Position numbers and translations under genes: made by a program
Source of the DNA: Pseudomonadota bacterium
GTDB lineage: Bacteria; Pseudomonadota; Alphaproteobacteria; Rhizobiales; Hyphomicrobiaceae
Assembly (NCBI GenBank): GCA_023410905.1
Contig: JAEYPL010000031.1
Coordinates: 1 to 64,000, forward strand
Length of the DNA stretch: 64,000 nt
Direction of reading: 5' to 3'
In this document: in pieces, positions 1 to 8,254 of the stretch
How positions within the stretch are numbered: position 1 is the first letter of the stretch
How the letters are laid out: every line of letters begins with the position of its first letter
Notes under the pieces: model-generated
Seen by the model: the letters and a program-made list of their open reading frames with translations, nothing else
What the model was told of the DNA's origin: nothing
Database searches by the model: none

Positions 1-600
1 GATTCGTCGACCCGCGCTTATGCGCTCGGGCCGCGGCTGCTCGAACTTGGTTCGGCTTACACGCGCAGCCTCGACCTCATTGGAGCAGCGCGCCCGCGCA
101 TCGAGGAGCTCAGGGATCTTGCCGGCGAAACTGTCCACCTCGCCATTCTGAGCGAGCGCGATGTCGTCGAGATCTGTACGGCTGCCGGCAAGCAGGCCGT
201 CACCGTTTCCATGGGCACGGGGCGGCGTGACCCCGCCCATTGCACGGCGACTGGAAAGGTACTGCTCGCTTCGTTGAGCGAGGGTGAGATCGAACGCTTC
301 TTTGCCGCCGGCCCGCTCCTTGCGGCAACGCCCAAGAGCATCACGAGTCGAAAGGCTTTCATCGCCGAGCTGAAGCGCGTGCGCGAGGCTGGCTATGCCA
401 TGGATGACGAGGAGCTGTGCGCCGATGTCTGCTGTCTCGGCGTGCCGATCCTCAATCGTTCGGGGCGGCCTGCGGCGGCGCTCAGCCTTGCCATGCCGAA
501 GGCGCGCTTCCGGGCGGGCAATGTCGAGAACTTCGTGAAAATGTTGCGCGACAGCTCGGCGCGGATCTCGAGCGCGCTTGCGCTCTCCGGAGCGGACTGA
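1..600 (+). CDS. IclR-family transcriptional regulator, C-terminal part (5' truncated by window edge)
   Basis: The reading frame is open from base 1 to the TGA at 598-600, giving about 199 residues of the effector-binding (IclR_C) half. The DNA-binding helix-turn-helix lies outside the window. Recognisable family features are the central CTATGKVLLA-like stretch, a conserved YAMDDEE segment and the late CLGVPILNRSG strand. IclR proteins sense small carboxylic or aromatic metabolites and usually control an adjacent catabolic or transport operon. The stop codon overlaps the start of the downstream permease (TGATG), so this regulator is probably co-transcribed with, and likely controls, the importer operon that follows. 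The effector cannot be told from sequence. Confidence 0.9.
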   Translation, partial: DSSTRAYALGPRLLELGSAYTRSLDLIGAARPRIEELRDLAGETVHLAILSERDVVEICTAAGKQAVTVSMGTGRRDPAHCTATGKVLLASLSEGEIERFFAAGPLLAATPKSITSRKAFIAELKRVREAGYAMDDEELCADVCCLGVPILNRSGRPAAALSLAMPKARFRAGNVENFVKMLRDSSARISSALALSGAD

Positions 601-1490
601 TGCTCGAGCCATCATTCCTCTTCGGGCAGTTTGTTGGCGGTCTCAGTATCGCGATGTTTCTATTCCTGATCGCGTCGGGCCTCGCACTGATCTTCGGCGT
701 CTTGCGCATTCTGAACTTCGCGCATGGCTCGTTCTACATGATCGGCGCGTACCTCGCCTGGCAGATCGTGCACATCCTCGATGCCAAGACGGGCGGTGCC
801 TTCTGGCTCGCCGTTCTGGGTGCGGCGACGGCCGTGGCCATACTCGGCGCTGCGATCGAGCGTTTTCTGCTGCGCCCCCTCTACGGACGCGAGGAGCTGT
901 ATCAGCTCTTGTTCACCTACGCCCTCGTCCTCGTGCTGGCGGATGCGGCCAAGATCATCTGGGGCACGCAGCAGCTCTCCGTGTCGCGTCCTCCGAGCCT
1001 CGCAGGCGCGAGCACGATCTTCGGTGCCGTGGTGCCGCACTACAACCTTTTCATCATGGCGCTCGGGCCCATGGTTGCGGCGCTCGTCTGGTTCATCCTG
1101 CATCGCACGCACATGGGCAGGATGGTGCGCGCGGCAGCACTCGATCGCGAGATGCTCGGCGCGCTCGGCGCCGATGTCGGGCGCCTTTACACGGCGATGT
1201 TCGCCTTCGGCTCCTTCCTCGCAGGTCTCGCAGGCGCGCTCGTCACGCCGATCAAGACCGTCAATCCGGGCATGGATGTCGAGATCATCGTCGAGGCGTT
1301 CATCGTCATTGTCATCGGCGGACTCGGATCGCTGTGGGGCGCTTTCTTCGGCGCGCTCATCTACGGCCAGTTCCTGTCTTTCGGTATCCTCATCTTTCCG
1401 CGCTTCTCGATCTTCTCCGTCTTCGCGCTCATGGCGATCATCCTGGTCATCCGGCCGTGGGGCCTCTTCGGAAAGCCTCTGTCACGATGA
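600..1490 (+). CDS. livH: Branched-chain amino acid-type ABC transporter permease, LivH family
   Basis: A 296-residue inner-membrane permease, normal length for LivH. The start ATG at 600 overlaps the regulator stop. Hydrophobic segments run through the whole protein; the N-terminal GLALIFGVLRILNFAHGSFY region and the late VEAFIVIVIGGLGSLWGAFFGA region are typical of the BPD_transp_2 family. It forms the membrane channel with the LivM-like protein, to which it is coupled by an ATGA overlap at 1487-1490. The true substrate could be an aromatic or other carboxylic acid rather than leucine, because this transporter class is often recruited to catabolic operons with IclR control. No periplasmic binding protein is present between regulator and permease; it may lie upstream of the window. 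Confidence 0.92.
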   Translation: MLEPSFLFGQFVGGLSIAMFLFLIASGLALIFGVLRILNFAHGSFYMIGAYLAWQIVHILDAKTGGAFWLAVLGAATAVAILGAAIERFLLRPLYGREELYQLLFTYALVLVLADAAKIIWGTQQLSVSRPPSLAGASTIFGAVVPHYNLFIMALGPMVAALVWFILHRTHMGRMVRAAALDREMLGALGADVGRLYTAMFAFGSFLAGLAGALVTPIKTVNPGMDVEIIVEAFIVIVIGGLGSLWGAFFGALIYGQFLSFGILIFPRFSIFSVFALMAIILVIRPWGLFGKPLSR

Positions 1491-2464
1491 CGACGCGCCG
1501 ACCTCGCACCATACCCTGGATGACGATCGCGTTCGCGGCGGCGCTGGTCATTCCTATTCTCGGCACGCGTTTCTATACGTCCGTCGCAACGGATGTGTTG
1601 ATCCTCGGCCTCTTCGCGACGAGCTTGAACCTGCTTCTCGGAACGACGGGGCTCGTCTCCTTCGGCCACGCCGCCTACTTCGCTATCGGCGCCTATGTCT
1701 GCGCGATCGCCATGAAGACCTTCGAGGTACCTTTCCTTCTGGCGCTGCCGCTCGCGGGCCTCGCGGCCGGCACCGCGGCACTCGTGTTCGGCTATTTCTG
1801 TGTGCGCCTGACGAAGATCTACTTCGCGATGCTGACGCTCGCCTTCGCGCAGATCGTGTGGGCCATCTGCTTCAAGTGGAACGACGTGACGGGTGGCGAA
1901 CAGGGCTTCAACAACGTGCCCTATCCCGATCTTGCATGGATGGAAGCCCTGCCGGGGCTTTCGAGCATGCGCATCGGTGAGCTGTACTTCTATGTCGCGC
2001 TCATCGTCGTGTGCCTCTGTCTTTACGTGCTACGGCGCATCACGAACTCGCCTTTCGGCCGCATCCTCACGACTATCCGCGAGAATCCCGAGCGGGCAGA
2101 GTTCGTCGGCATCGACGTCAGACGCTTTGAGCTCGCGGCCTTCGTCATTGCGGGACTGTTTGCCGGTATCGCGGGCGCGCTGTTCGGCATATTCAACCGC
2201 GGTGTGTTTCCGGACTTCGGCTATTGGGCCAAGTCGGCGGAAGTGCTCATCATGGTGATCCTCGGCGGCATGGGGCAGTTCTTCGGCCCGCTCGTCGGGG
2301 CCTTCACGCTCGTCGTGCTCAATCAGCAGATCACTTCCTACACCGAATACTGGCCGCTCGTTCTCGGTCTTCTGCTCATCGTGCTGCTCTATGCTTTTCC
2401 GGCCGGGCTGCTCGGGACGATTGCCGATCTCGTGAAGCGCTTGCGAGGTCGTCGGGATGCTTGA
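1487..2464 (+). CDS. livM: Branched-chain amino acid-type ABC transporter permease, LivM family
   Basis: A 325-residue permease starting at the ATG inside the ATGA overlap with livH. The frame stays open upstream of this point, but that part is an out-of-frame reading of livH. Family features are an early LNLLLGTTGLVSFGHAAYF segment, a cytoplasmic loop with RILTTIRENPERAEFVGID, and a C-terminal ILGGMGQFFGPLVGA helix. It pairs with LivH in the inner membrane. Its 3' end overlaps the ATPase gene by 8 bases, so the operon is tightly coupled. Confidence 0.92.
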   Translation: MTTRRPRTIPWMTIAFAAALVIPILGTRFYTSVATDVLILGLFATSLNLLLGTTGLVSFGHAAYFAIGAYVCAIAMKTFEVPFLLALPLAGLAAGTAALVFGYFCVRLTKIYFAMLTLAFAQIVWAICFKWNDVTGGEQGFNNVPYPDLAWMEALPGLSSMRIGELYFYVALIVVCLCLYVLRRITNSPFGRILTTIRENPERAEFVGIDVRRFELAAFVIAGLFAGIAGALFGIFNRGVFPDFGYWAKSAEVLIMVILGGMGQFFGPLVGAFTLVVLNQQITSYTEYWPLVLGLLLIVLLYAFPAGLLGTIADLVKRLRGRRDA

Positions 2465-3197
2465 GATCTCCGGTCTGCGCAAGTCTTTCGACGGCTTTGT
2501 CGCGACATCCGACGTCAGCCTGTCCGTGGTGCGCGGCGAGATCGCCGCTGTGATCGGCCCCAATGGCGCGGGCAAGTCGACGCTCTTCAATCTCATCACG
2601 GGTCACATCCGCCCGGACACCGGCACCGTTCATCTCGAAGGTCGCGACATCACCGGCGCCGCACCGCACGCCATATGCCGCATGGGTATGGGGCGCTCGT
2701 TCCAGCGTGCCAACATCTTCCCGAAACTCACCGTGTTCGAGAATGTGCAGGCGGCGTTGATCGCGCATCGACGCTCGGCGACCGACCTGTGGTCCGCCTC
2801 ACGCGACATCTTTCGCGATGAGACGCACCAGCTCCTCGCGTCACTCGGCCTTGGACCACAGGCTGAGACCACGGGCGGAACGCTGTCCTACGGCAATCAG
2901 AAGCAGCTCGAGCTCGGCATCGCGCTCGCCGGCGAGCCGAAAATCCTGCTGCTCGACGAACCGACCGCCGGCATGTCCTCCGTGGAAACGGCGGAGACCA
3001 TCGCGCTGCTCCAGCGTATTGCATCGGAGCGGGAGCTCACGCTTCTCTTCACTGAGCACGATATGGATGTGGTCTTCGCCATCGCCCACAAGATTGCCGT
3101 TCTGCATCAAGGTCGGATCATAGCCGTAGGCCCGCCAAACGAGGTACGCGCCGATCCAGAGGTACGCCGCGTTTATCTCGGGGAGCAACACGCATGA
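2457..3197 (+). CDS. livG: ABC transporter ATP-binding protein, LivG family
   Basis: A 246-residue cytoplasmic ATPase. Visible motifs are Walker A GPNGAGKST (residues about 36-44), an unusual ABC signature LSYGNQKQLELG, Walker B ILLLDEPTAG, and the switch histidine in TEHDMD. These are standard for LivG; the asparagine-rich signature is the family norm. It energises uptake together with LivF. It overlaps livM at its start and livF at its end (ATGA at 3194-3197). Confidence 0.93.
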   Translation: MLEISGLRKSFDGFVATSDVSLSVVRGEIAAVIGPNGAGKSTLFNLITGHIRPDTGTVHLEGRDITGAAPHAICRMGMGRSFQRANIFPKLTVFENVQAALIAHRRSATDLWSASRDIFRDETHQLLASLGLGPQAETTGGTLSYGNQKQLELGIALAGEPKILLLDEPTAGMSSVETAETIALLQRIASERELTLLFTEHDMDVVFAIAHKIAVLHQGRIIAVGPPNEVRADPEVRRVYLGEQHA

Positions 3198-3919
3198 CCG
3201 CGCCGCTGCTCGATGTCCGCGACATTCATACGTCCTACGGACGCTCGCGCGCGCTCTTCGGCGTGTCGTTGGCTGTTCCGAATGGGGCCTGCGTATGTCT
3301 GCTCGGGCGCAACGGCGTCGGGAAGACGACGACCATGCGCTCGATCATGGGCCTCACACCGGCTTCGAGCGGGCAGATCATCTGGAAGGGCAAGGACATT
3401 ACGCATCGCCGGCCGTTCGAGATCGCGCGTGCTGGCATCGGCTTCGTTCCCGAGGACCGGCGCATCTTCGCGGATCTGAGCGTGCTCGAAAATCTCGAAG
3501 TCGGCGGCAGGGCCGCAGCGCGACCGGGGCCGTGGTCGGTGGAGGCGGTCTTCGATCTCTTTCCGAAGCTGCGGGAACTGTCCGGTCGACGCGGCGGCTT
3601 TCTCTCTGGCGGCGAACAGCAGATGCTGACGATTGGTCGGACGCTGATGGGTAATCCCGAGCTGCTGTTGCTCGATGAACCATCCGAGGGACTTGCGCCG
3701 CTCGTCGTCGAAGCCCTGCTCGAACAGGTCGGCAGGCTGAAGTCGCAAGGTCTTACAATTCTTCTCGCGGAGCAGGGCTTGCACTTCTCGCTCGCGCTCG
3801 CGGATCACGTCTATGTGCTGCAGAAGGGTGCCGTGCGATACGCTGGTCCCTCGTCTGCGCTTCGAGATGATCCTAAACTGCGCGACGATCTTCTTGGCCT
3901 CGCCGCGCCGGTCGACTGA
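3194..3919 (+). CDS. livF: ABC transporter ATP-binding protein, LivF family
   Basis: A 241-residue ATPase partner of LivG. It has Walker A GRNGVGKTT, signature LSGGEQQMLTIG, Walker B LLLLDEPSEG and a Q/H switch region LAEQGLHFSL. The EDRRIF stretch after the Q-loop is typical of LivF. It completes the H-M-G-F cassette. A 35-base gap with a good ribosome-binding site separates it from the small tautomerase gene, which probably belongs to the same transcript. Confidence 0.93.
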   Translation: MTAPLLDVRDIHTSYGRSRALFGVSLAVPNGACVCLLGRNGVGKTTTMRSIMGLTPASSGQIIWKGKDITHRRPFEIARAGIGFVPEDRRIFADLSVLENLEVGGRAAARPGPWSVEAVFDLFPKLRELSGRRGGFLSGGEQQMLTIGRTLMGNPELLLLDEPSEGLAPLVVEALLEQVGRLKSQGLTILLAEQGLHFSLALADHVYVLQKGAVRYAGPSSALRDDPKLRDDLLGLAAPVD

Positions 3920-3954
3920 GGTTCTCCAACAAGCTTCATCATAGGAGGAAAGAC

Positions 3955-4161
3955 ATGCCCTTCGTCAGCATTCGCATCCTGAACGGCCACTCGCAGGAAC
4001 GAAAGGACAAGATTTCAGCTCGCGTGACCGAGGCGATCAGCGAGGTCGCGGAGCTTCCCAAGGAGGCCATCTGGGTGGTGTTCGAAGAGATCACCGCCGA
4101 TGACTGGTACGTCGGTGCCAAAACCGTAACCGAGCTCAAGAAAGCGGCGGCCAAGCGATGA
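3955..4161 (+). CDS. 4-oxalocrotonate tautomerase-like small enzyme
   Basis: A 68-residue protein starting MPFVSIRI. Removal of Met would expose Pro as residue 1, the catalytic base of the tautomerase superfamily, and the length and beta-alpha-beta pattern match 4-OT monomers. A strong AGGAGGA site precedes the ATG at 3955. The family isomerises 2-hydroxymuconate-type dienols or acts on related beta-keto or unsaturated acids. Sitting between a Liv-type importer and a lactonase, it likely works in catabolism of a cyclic or aromatic acid taken up by that importer (inference). It overlaps the next gene by an ATGA. Confidence 0.85.
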   Translation: MPFVSIRILNGHSQERKDKISARVTEAISEVAELPKEAIWVVFEEITADDWYVGAKTVTELKKAAAKR

Positions 4162-5051
4162 GTGTCGAGATCCGCCACCCCGCCTTCGAGACCGTTGTCG
4201 GCTCGTCGGTCGAGTTCGAGCAGTTGGGGACGGGCTTCCTCTTCACGGAGGGGCCGCTCTGGCATCCGCGCGATCGCTATCTGCTCTTCAGCGATATGCC
4301 GGGCGATATCATCCGGCGCTGGTCGGCGCGCGATGGTATCCAGACTTTCCGCTCGCCATGCAACAAGTCCAACGGCCTCACGTGGGACCGCCAGGGGCGG
4401 CTGCTCGCCTGCGAACATGCATCCAGTCGCGTGTCGCGAACGGAAGCAGATGGCACGATCAGCACCGTCGCCTCGCACTATCAAGGGCAGGAGTTGAACA
4501 GCCCAAATGACATCGTGGTCGCGAGCGATGGTGCCATCTACTTCTCGGACCCGACCTACGGCCGCATGGATTACTACGGTCTGAAACGCGATGTCGTGCT
4601 TGGTTTTCGTGGTGTCTATCGCGTTGCGCCGGAAGGCGGGCCGCCGCAACTTCTCGCCGACGATTTCGGGCAGCCGAACGGTCTCTGCTTCTCGCTCGAC
4701 GAGCGCCGCCTCTTCGTCAACGATACGGAGCGCGGTCATATCCGCGTCTTCGACCGCAAGGCGGACGGTACGTTGACCGACGCTGGTGTCTGGGCCGAGA
4801 CGAAAGGGGAAGGCAACGGCGCACCTGACGGCATGAAGATCGACAGCGCGGGAAATCTGTACTCGTGCGGGCCGGGCGGCCTGCACGTGTTTGCGCCCTC
4901 TGGAGACTGCCTCGGCGTCATTCGCACGCCGGAAGTCGCTGCAAACTTCTGCTGGGGCGATGATGATCTGCGCAGCATCTTCATCACGGCGTCGACGTCA
5001 CTCTATCACATCAGAGTAAAGACACCGGGGCGCTCGGCCTATCCGGCCTAG
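4158..5051 (+). CDS. SMP-30/gluconolactonase family lactonase
   Basis: A 297-residue six-bladed beta-propeller hydrolase. Metal-binding landmarks of the SMP-30/gluconolactonase/LRE family are visible: the Glu in FTEGPLW (residues about 30-36), the Asn in NSPNDIV (about 114-120), and the Asp of GAPDGMKID (about 222-230); FSDPTYG is also conserved. The family opens sugar or other lactones. It is translationally coupled to the tautomerase gene and is the last gene of the apparent livHMGF operon. A hairpin lies 19 bases after the stop. The substrate is not determined. Confidence 0.9.
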   Translation: MSVEIRHPAFETVVGSSVEFEQLGTGFLFTEGPLWHPRDRYLLFSDMPGDIIRRWSARDGIQTFRSPCNKSNGLTWDRQGRLLACEHASSRVSRTEADGTISTVASHYQGQELNSPNDIVVASDGAIYFSDPTYGRMDYYGLKRDVVLGFRGVYRVAPEGGPPQLLADDFGQPNGLCFSLDERRLFVNDTERGHIRVFDRKADGTLTDAGVWAETKGEGNGAPDGMKIDSAGNLYSCGPGGLHVFAPSGDCLGVIRTPEVAANFCWGDDDLRSIFITASTSLYHIRVKTPGRSAYPA

Positions 5052-5070
5052 CAGCACCACAATCGAATGA

Positions 5071-5107
5071 ATGTGATCGGCGATGCCTCGCGCGTCGCTG
5101 ATCACAT
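5071..5107 (+). terminator. Strong hairpin after the lactonase gene, putative terminator
   Basis: A 13-bp stem (ATGTGATCGGCGA paired with TCGCTGATCACAT, one G-U pair) closes an 11-base loop, starting 19 bases after the lactonase stop. There is no clear T-run after it, so intrinsic termination is not certain. Its position at the end of a six-gene same-strand run supports a terminator or 3' mRNA-protecting role. Confidence 0.5.
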
Positions 5108-5235
5108 GCGCTCGAGGCAAGTCCCAGTGCGGTCGCGGCGCGTATCCGGGTATTTCCTGATACGCGGCCAGGGGGCGTTGGCGCAGCATGAAGTGCGCTC
5201 GCGTCCCCTTGGTTGTGGCTCCGCACGGATCGATA

Positions 5236-6093
5236 ATGGAACTTGTCGCCGATCTCGCCGCACGTAGTGTGTTCCTGTTCGGTCTGATCCTGTTCCTCAG
5301 CCAGGAGCTGGCGCACCGCTTGGGCTTTGCGATCGGCGTGCGACATCGCGCTGAAGGCGGCGAGATCCCACGGGAGAGTGTGTCGCTTGTCGTCAACAGC
5401 CTTCTGGCTCTTCTCGCGTTTACCCTTGCAATGACGTTGGGGCATGGAAGCGCCCGTTTTGCCGAGCGGCGCGCCGGAGCGCTGACCGAATCCAATGCCA
5501 TAAGCACGGCGTGGCTGCGGGCAGAGGCGATCGGCCATCCGCTCGGCCGCGAGATCGCGGAACTGCTCAAGCAGTACGGCAGTGCGCGCAGAGATTTCGT
5601 TGTGCAGCCGCGTCACTCCGCTGCGCTCGATGGAATCAACGAGCGAACCGCGCAGTTGCAATCCCAGATCTGGGAGCGCATTTCGTCGATCGTTCGCGAA
5701 CGACCTGACGACGTCGCATCGTCGCTCATGGAGTCGGCCAACGCTGCCTTCGACGCCAGCACCGCAGAGCGTTTCGCGATCGAGACGCGATTTCCCCCGC
5801 AGTTGTTCTGGCTGCTCGTCGGGATGATGCTGATCTCGATGCTGTCATTTGGCTATCAGCTTGGCTTGAGCGCTTACAGAGTGCGCGTTCTCATGAGCGT
5901 ACTCGTTGCCGTCTGGACGGCAGTGCTCCTGGTGATCTTGCAGTTGAACGCACCTCGGATCGCCGGCCCACGTGCAACCACCGCCGCGTATGACTGGATG
6001 CTCGAGAGCATGAAAGCAAATCAGCGTGGCGGCGCCGTGTCTCGCCCTGTGCCAAACGCCGAAGTCGGATCGCTGCGCACTGGTGGACAGTAG
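5236..6093 (+). CDS. DUF4239 (bestrophin-like) membrane protein
   Basis: About 285 residues from the ATG at 5236; an in-frame ATG at 5188 would add 16 residues, and neither has a good ribosome-binding site. The pattern is typical of DUF4239: an N-terminal membrane segment, a second one near SLVVNSLLALLAFTLAMTLG, a long soluble helical stretch with SNAISTAWLRAEAIG, then two C-terminal membrane segments (WLLVGMMLISMLSFGYQLGL and VLMSVLVAVWTAVLLVILQL). Function is unknown; bestrophins are anion channels, but that role is not shown for this family. It stands alone between a terminator-like hairpin and an opposing gene. Confidence 0.75.
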   Translation: MELVADLAARSVFLFGLILFLSQELAHRLGFAIGVRHRAEGGEIPRESVSLVVNSLLALLAFTLAMTLGHGSARFAERRAGALTESNAISTAWLRAEAIGHPLGREIAELLKQYGSARRDFVVQPRHSAALDGINERTAQLQSQIWERISSIVRERPDDVASSLMESANAAFDASTAERFAIETRFPPQLFWLLVGMMLISMLSFGYQLGLSAYRVRVLMSVLVAVWTAVLLVILQLNAPRIAGPRATTAAYDWMLESMKANQRGGAVSRPVPNAEVGSLRTGGQ

Positions 6094-6097
6094 CGCC

Positions 6098-6481
6098 ATG
6101 TTGGCCGCGCGTCAGATCACCTGCTGCGCGCTGCTCGCGGTCTGCTGCGGTATTTGTAGCGCAGAGGCAGCGGCAGGCTTCTGCGGACATGATGGTGCGT
6201 GGCGCATGGACGTGAGGGTATCGACGTATGTCGACAACCCTGACGTCTTCCGCTCTCAGTTCCGGCCGAGCTTCTCGTACCGTATTTCTTATGTCTGCGT
6301 GCGCGTTGGATCCAAGCGGAGGAAGCGGGCCGAAAATGCGACGCCTCGGCCCCTCATGCTTCGAGGCCACACCATGAGAGGATCAAGCGCTCGTAAATCG
6401 CAGCAGCTTCCTCGATGCGCGCGCACTCGCACCATTCGTCCGTCTGGTGCGCCATGTGCGTCGGGCCAGGACCGAGGATGA
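6098..6481 (+). CDS. Doubtful small secreted protein with signal peptide-like start
   Basis: From the ATG at 6098 the translation begins MLAARQITCCALLAVCCGICS followed by AEAAAGF, which resembles a signal peptide. The rest is low-complexity, Arg-rich and without recognisable domains. The 3' part overlaps the opposite-strand M20 gene by 128 bases, so only the first ~85 codons lie in free sequence. It may be a decayed or chance frame. I recognise no function. Confidence 0.2.
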   Translation: MLAARQITCCALLAVCCGICSAEAAAGFCGHDGAWRMDVRVSTYVDNPDVFRSQFRPSFSYRISYVCVRVGSKRRKRAENATPRPLMLRGHTMRGSSARKSQQLPRCARTRTIRPSGAPCASGQDRG

Positions 6482-7481
6482 CGGTGGGAACGCCGCCAAG
6501 CGCGGGCGTAAGCGCCGAGGCGTCCGTGAAGTACGGCGCGGCCTCAACCACGGGCGTAGTATCCGAAACAGCCTGATAGATCTCGAATACGTCGCGCATC
6601 CATGGATGCTCGGGATCGGTCCACACACTCTCGACGTCGACCCTGCTCTCGAGTGTGGCCTCCGGACCGAGGTAGCTACTGAGCTGCTCCAGGAGATGCG
6701 CGTGACGCATCCCCGGCAGCGTTCTGAGATCGATGCCGATCTCCGCACGGTCGGGGACGGAATTCACATTCAAGCCGCCGTGGAATGTGCCGACATTCAA
6801 GGTCGGCGCACCCATGATGGCGTGCCGCGCAATGTTGAAGTCGAAACTCTCCAGGCGCGAGACGGCGCGCGCGGCGGCGTATACCGCGTTGACGCCCTTG
6901 TCCGGCATCGAACCGTGCGCTGTCACGCCGCGTGTCGATGCCTTGAGCCAGAGCGCGCCCTTGTGGCCGCAGAATGGGCGGTTGTCGGAGGGTTCCGCGA
7001 CGACGAGCGCGCCCGCCTCGCCGCGCATACCACGCTTAGCGAGAACGAACGCCCCTTCGCTGCCGGTTTCCTCACCGGCCGTGATGTAGAGGATCACACC
7101 GGGCGTACCTTCGAGGCGCGGCGCCAGCTTTATCGATGCGACGACGAATGCCGCGACGCCGCTCTTCATGTCGGATGCGCCACGGCCCCAAAGACGCCCG
7201 TCCTTGATGAGCCCTTCATGCGGCGGCACCGTCCACTCCTGAGCACCGAGTGGGACCGTATCCGTATGTCCTGTGAATGCGATCGGGAGCTTCTCACCAT
7301 TGCCGCCGAGCCGGGCGATCAGATTCGGGCGCCCGTCGGCGAGCGGAACTTCCTCGCATTGGAAGCCCGCATCCGAGAGAAGGCGCCTCAAGTGCTCGGT
7401 GCAAGCCGCCTCCTGACCCGGAGGATTGATCGTATCGAAGCGGATCAGCTCAGCAGCCAGATCCACGGCACTTATCGTCAT
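6354..7481 (-). CDS. M20-family metallopeptidase/deacylase (ArgE/DapE type)
   Basis: A 375-residue di-zinc amidohydrolase of the acetylornithine deacetylase/succinyl-diaminopimelate desuccinylase family. Visible metal and catalytic residues: His in FTGHTDTV, Asp in GRGASDMKSG, the catalytic/metal pair in GEETGSEG, AEPSD, and the late His in MAHQTDEW. A dimerisation lid with TAHGSMPDKGVNAV is intact. It cleaves an N-acyl amino acid or similar amide in the cytoplasm; it stands outside any arginine or lysine cluster, so a catabolic role is more likely. It reads convergently towards the DUF4239 gene. Confidence 0.9.
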   Translation of the reverse strand: MTISAVDLAAELIRFDTINPPGQEAACTEHLRRLLSDAGFQCEEVPLADGRPNLIARLGGNGEKLPIAFTGHTDTVPLGAQEWTVPPHEGLIKDGRLWGRGASDMKSGVAAFVVASIKLAPRLEGTPGVILYITAGEETGSEGAFVLAKRGMRGEAGALVVAEPSDNRPFCGHKGALWLKASTRGVTAHGSMPDKGVNAVYAAARAVSRLESFDFNIARHAIMGAPTLNVGTFHGGLNVNSVPDRAEIGIDLRTLPGMRHAHLLEQLSSYLGPEATLESRVDVESVWTDPEHPWMRDVFEIYQAVSDTTPVVEAAPYFTDASALTPALGGVPTVILGPGPTHMAHQTDEWCECARIEEAAAIYERLILSWCGLEA

Positions 7482-7597
7482 TTGTCGGTCCCTTCGCGAC
7501 GGCGCGGCAAACTAGGGGAGGCCCCGATTAAAGCTCTTGCACTCTTATCGGATCGTCATCGCGGGGGCCATAGCAGGTTGAGAATGCAGAGCCTGCC

Positions 7598-8152
7598 TTA
7601 CCGGCGCGGCGCGAGATGCCGCGCATCGGGCGCCGCCTTGTGCTCCAGCGCGCGGAGTATGGTCGCGTTCATGAGATAGGCGCTCATGATCGCGATCAGC
7701 TCCATGAGGCCTTTCTCGCCATAGCGCGCGCGCACGGCGTTGAATGTCTCGTCACTGACGGCCGGTGTCTCCAACAACTCACGGCCAAACTGGATGATCA
7801 GGGCTTCGTCAGCCGTGAGCTCGTCCAGCGGACCATAGGTATCGACGGCATCGATGGCTTCCCGGCGCGTGCCCGCGGCAAGGCCGAGCTTCACATGCGC
7901 ATTCCAGATGTAGTCCGCGTTGGCCGCCCGGGCTGCCGTGCAGATGGCGAGCTCCGACTCGGCCTGCGTCAGTGACGTATGGTTACGGAGATGGTCGAGG
8001 AGATCCGAAAGCCGCACGCCGGCCTGACCCGCATAAGAGAGGTAGGTGCTCGGCGGCGGGCTGCTCTTCCGCGTTGCGAGGATGTGACGGACGGCGGTCC
8101 GCGTCTCGTCGCTGAAGGCATCGGTGTCATTCGGGAAGGGCAATCGCGGCAT
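7598..8152 (-). CDS. Carboxymuconolactone decarboxylase-like (AhpD-fold) protein
   Basis: A 184-residue all-helical CMD-family protein. The central helix reads ELAICTAARAANADYIWNAH, the position where AhpD-type members have CxxC; here the cysteine pair is absent, so it fits the non-redox CMD branch rather than a peroxidase partner. It is divergent from the SDR gene with about 100 bases between starts, and both are plausible parts of one oxidative or decarboxylation pathway. Substrate unknown. Confidence 0.82.
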   Translation of the reverse strand: MPRLPFPNDTDAFSDETRTAVRHILATRKSSPPPSTYLSYAGQAGVRLSDLLDHLRNHTSLTQAESELAICTAARAANADYIWNAHVKLGLAAGTRREAIDAVDTYGPLDELTADEALIIQFGRELLETPAVSDETFNAVRARYGEKGLMELIAIMSAYLMNATILRALEHKAAPDARHLAPRR

Positions 8153-8254
8153 CGTCGGGATCCTTTGGCTGGCGGCACTTGGCTGTGCCGGCTATGTTTC
8201 CTCATGCGACCACTGCTCGAGCAACAGCATCGACACAAAGAGGATATCACGCAG

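Noticed and set aside
578..1486. Upstream extension of the LivM-type permease frame across livH
   Set aside because: The extension is Arg-rich and out of frame with livH; the true start is the ATG in the ATGA overlap at 1487.
6447..7679. 410-codon rightward frame across the M20 deacylase gene
   Set aside because: Low-complexity Arg/His-rich translation, antisense to a gene with all catalytic motifs intact.
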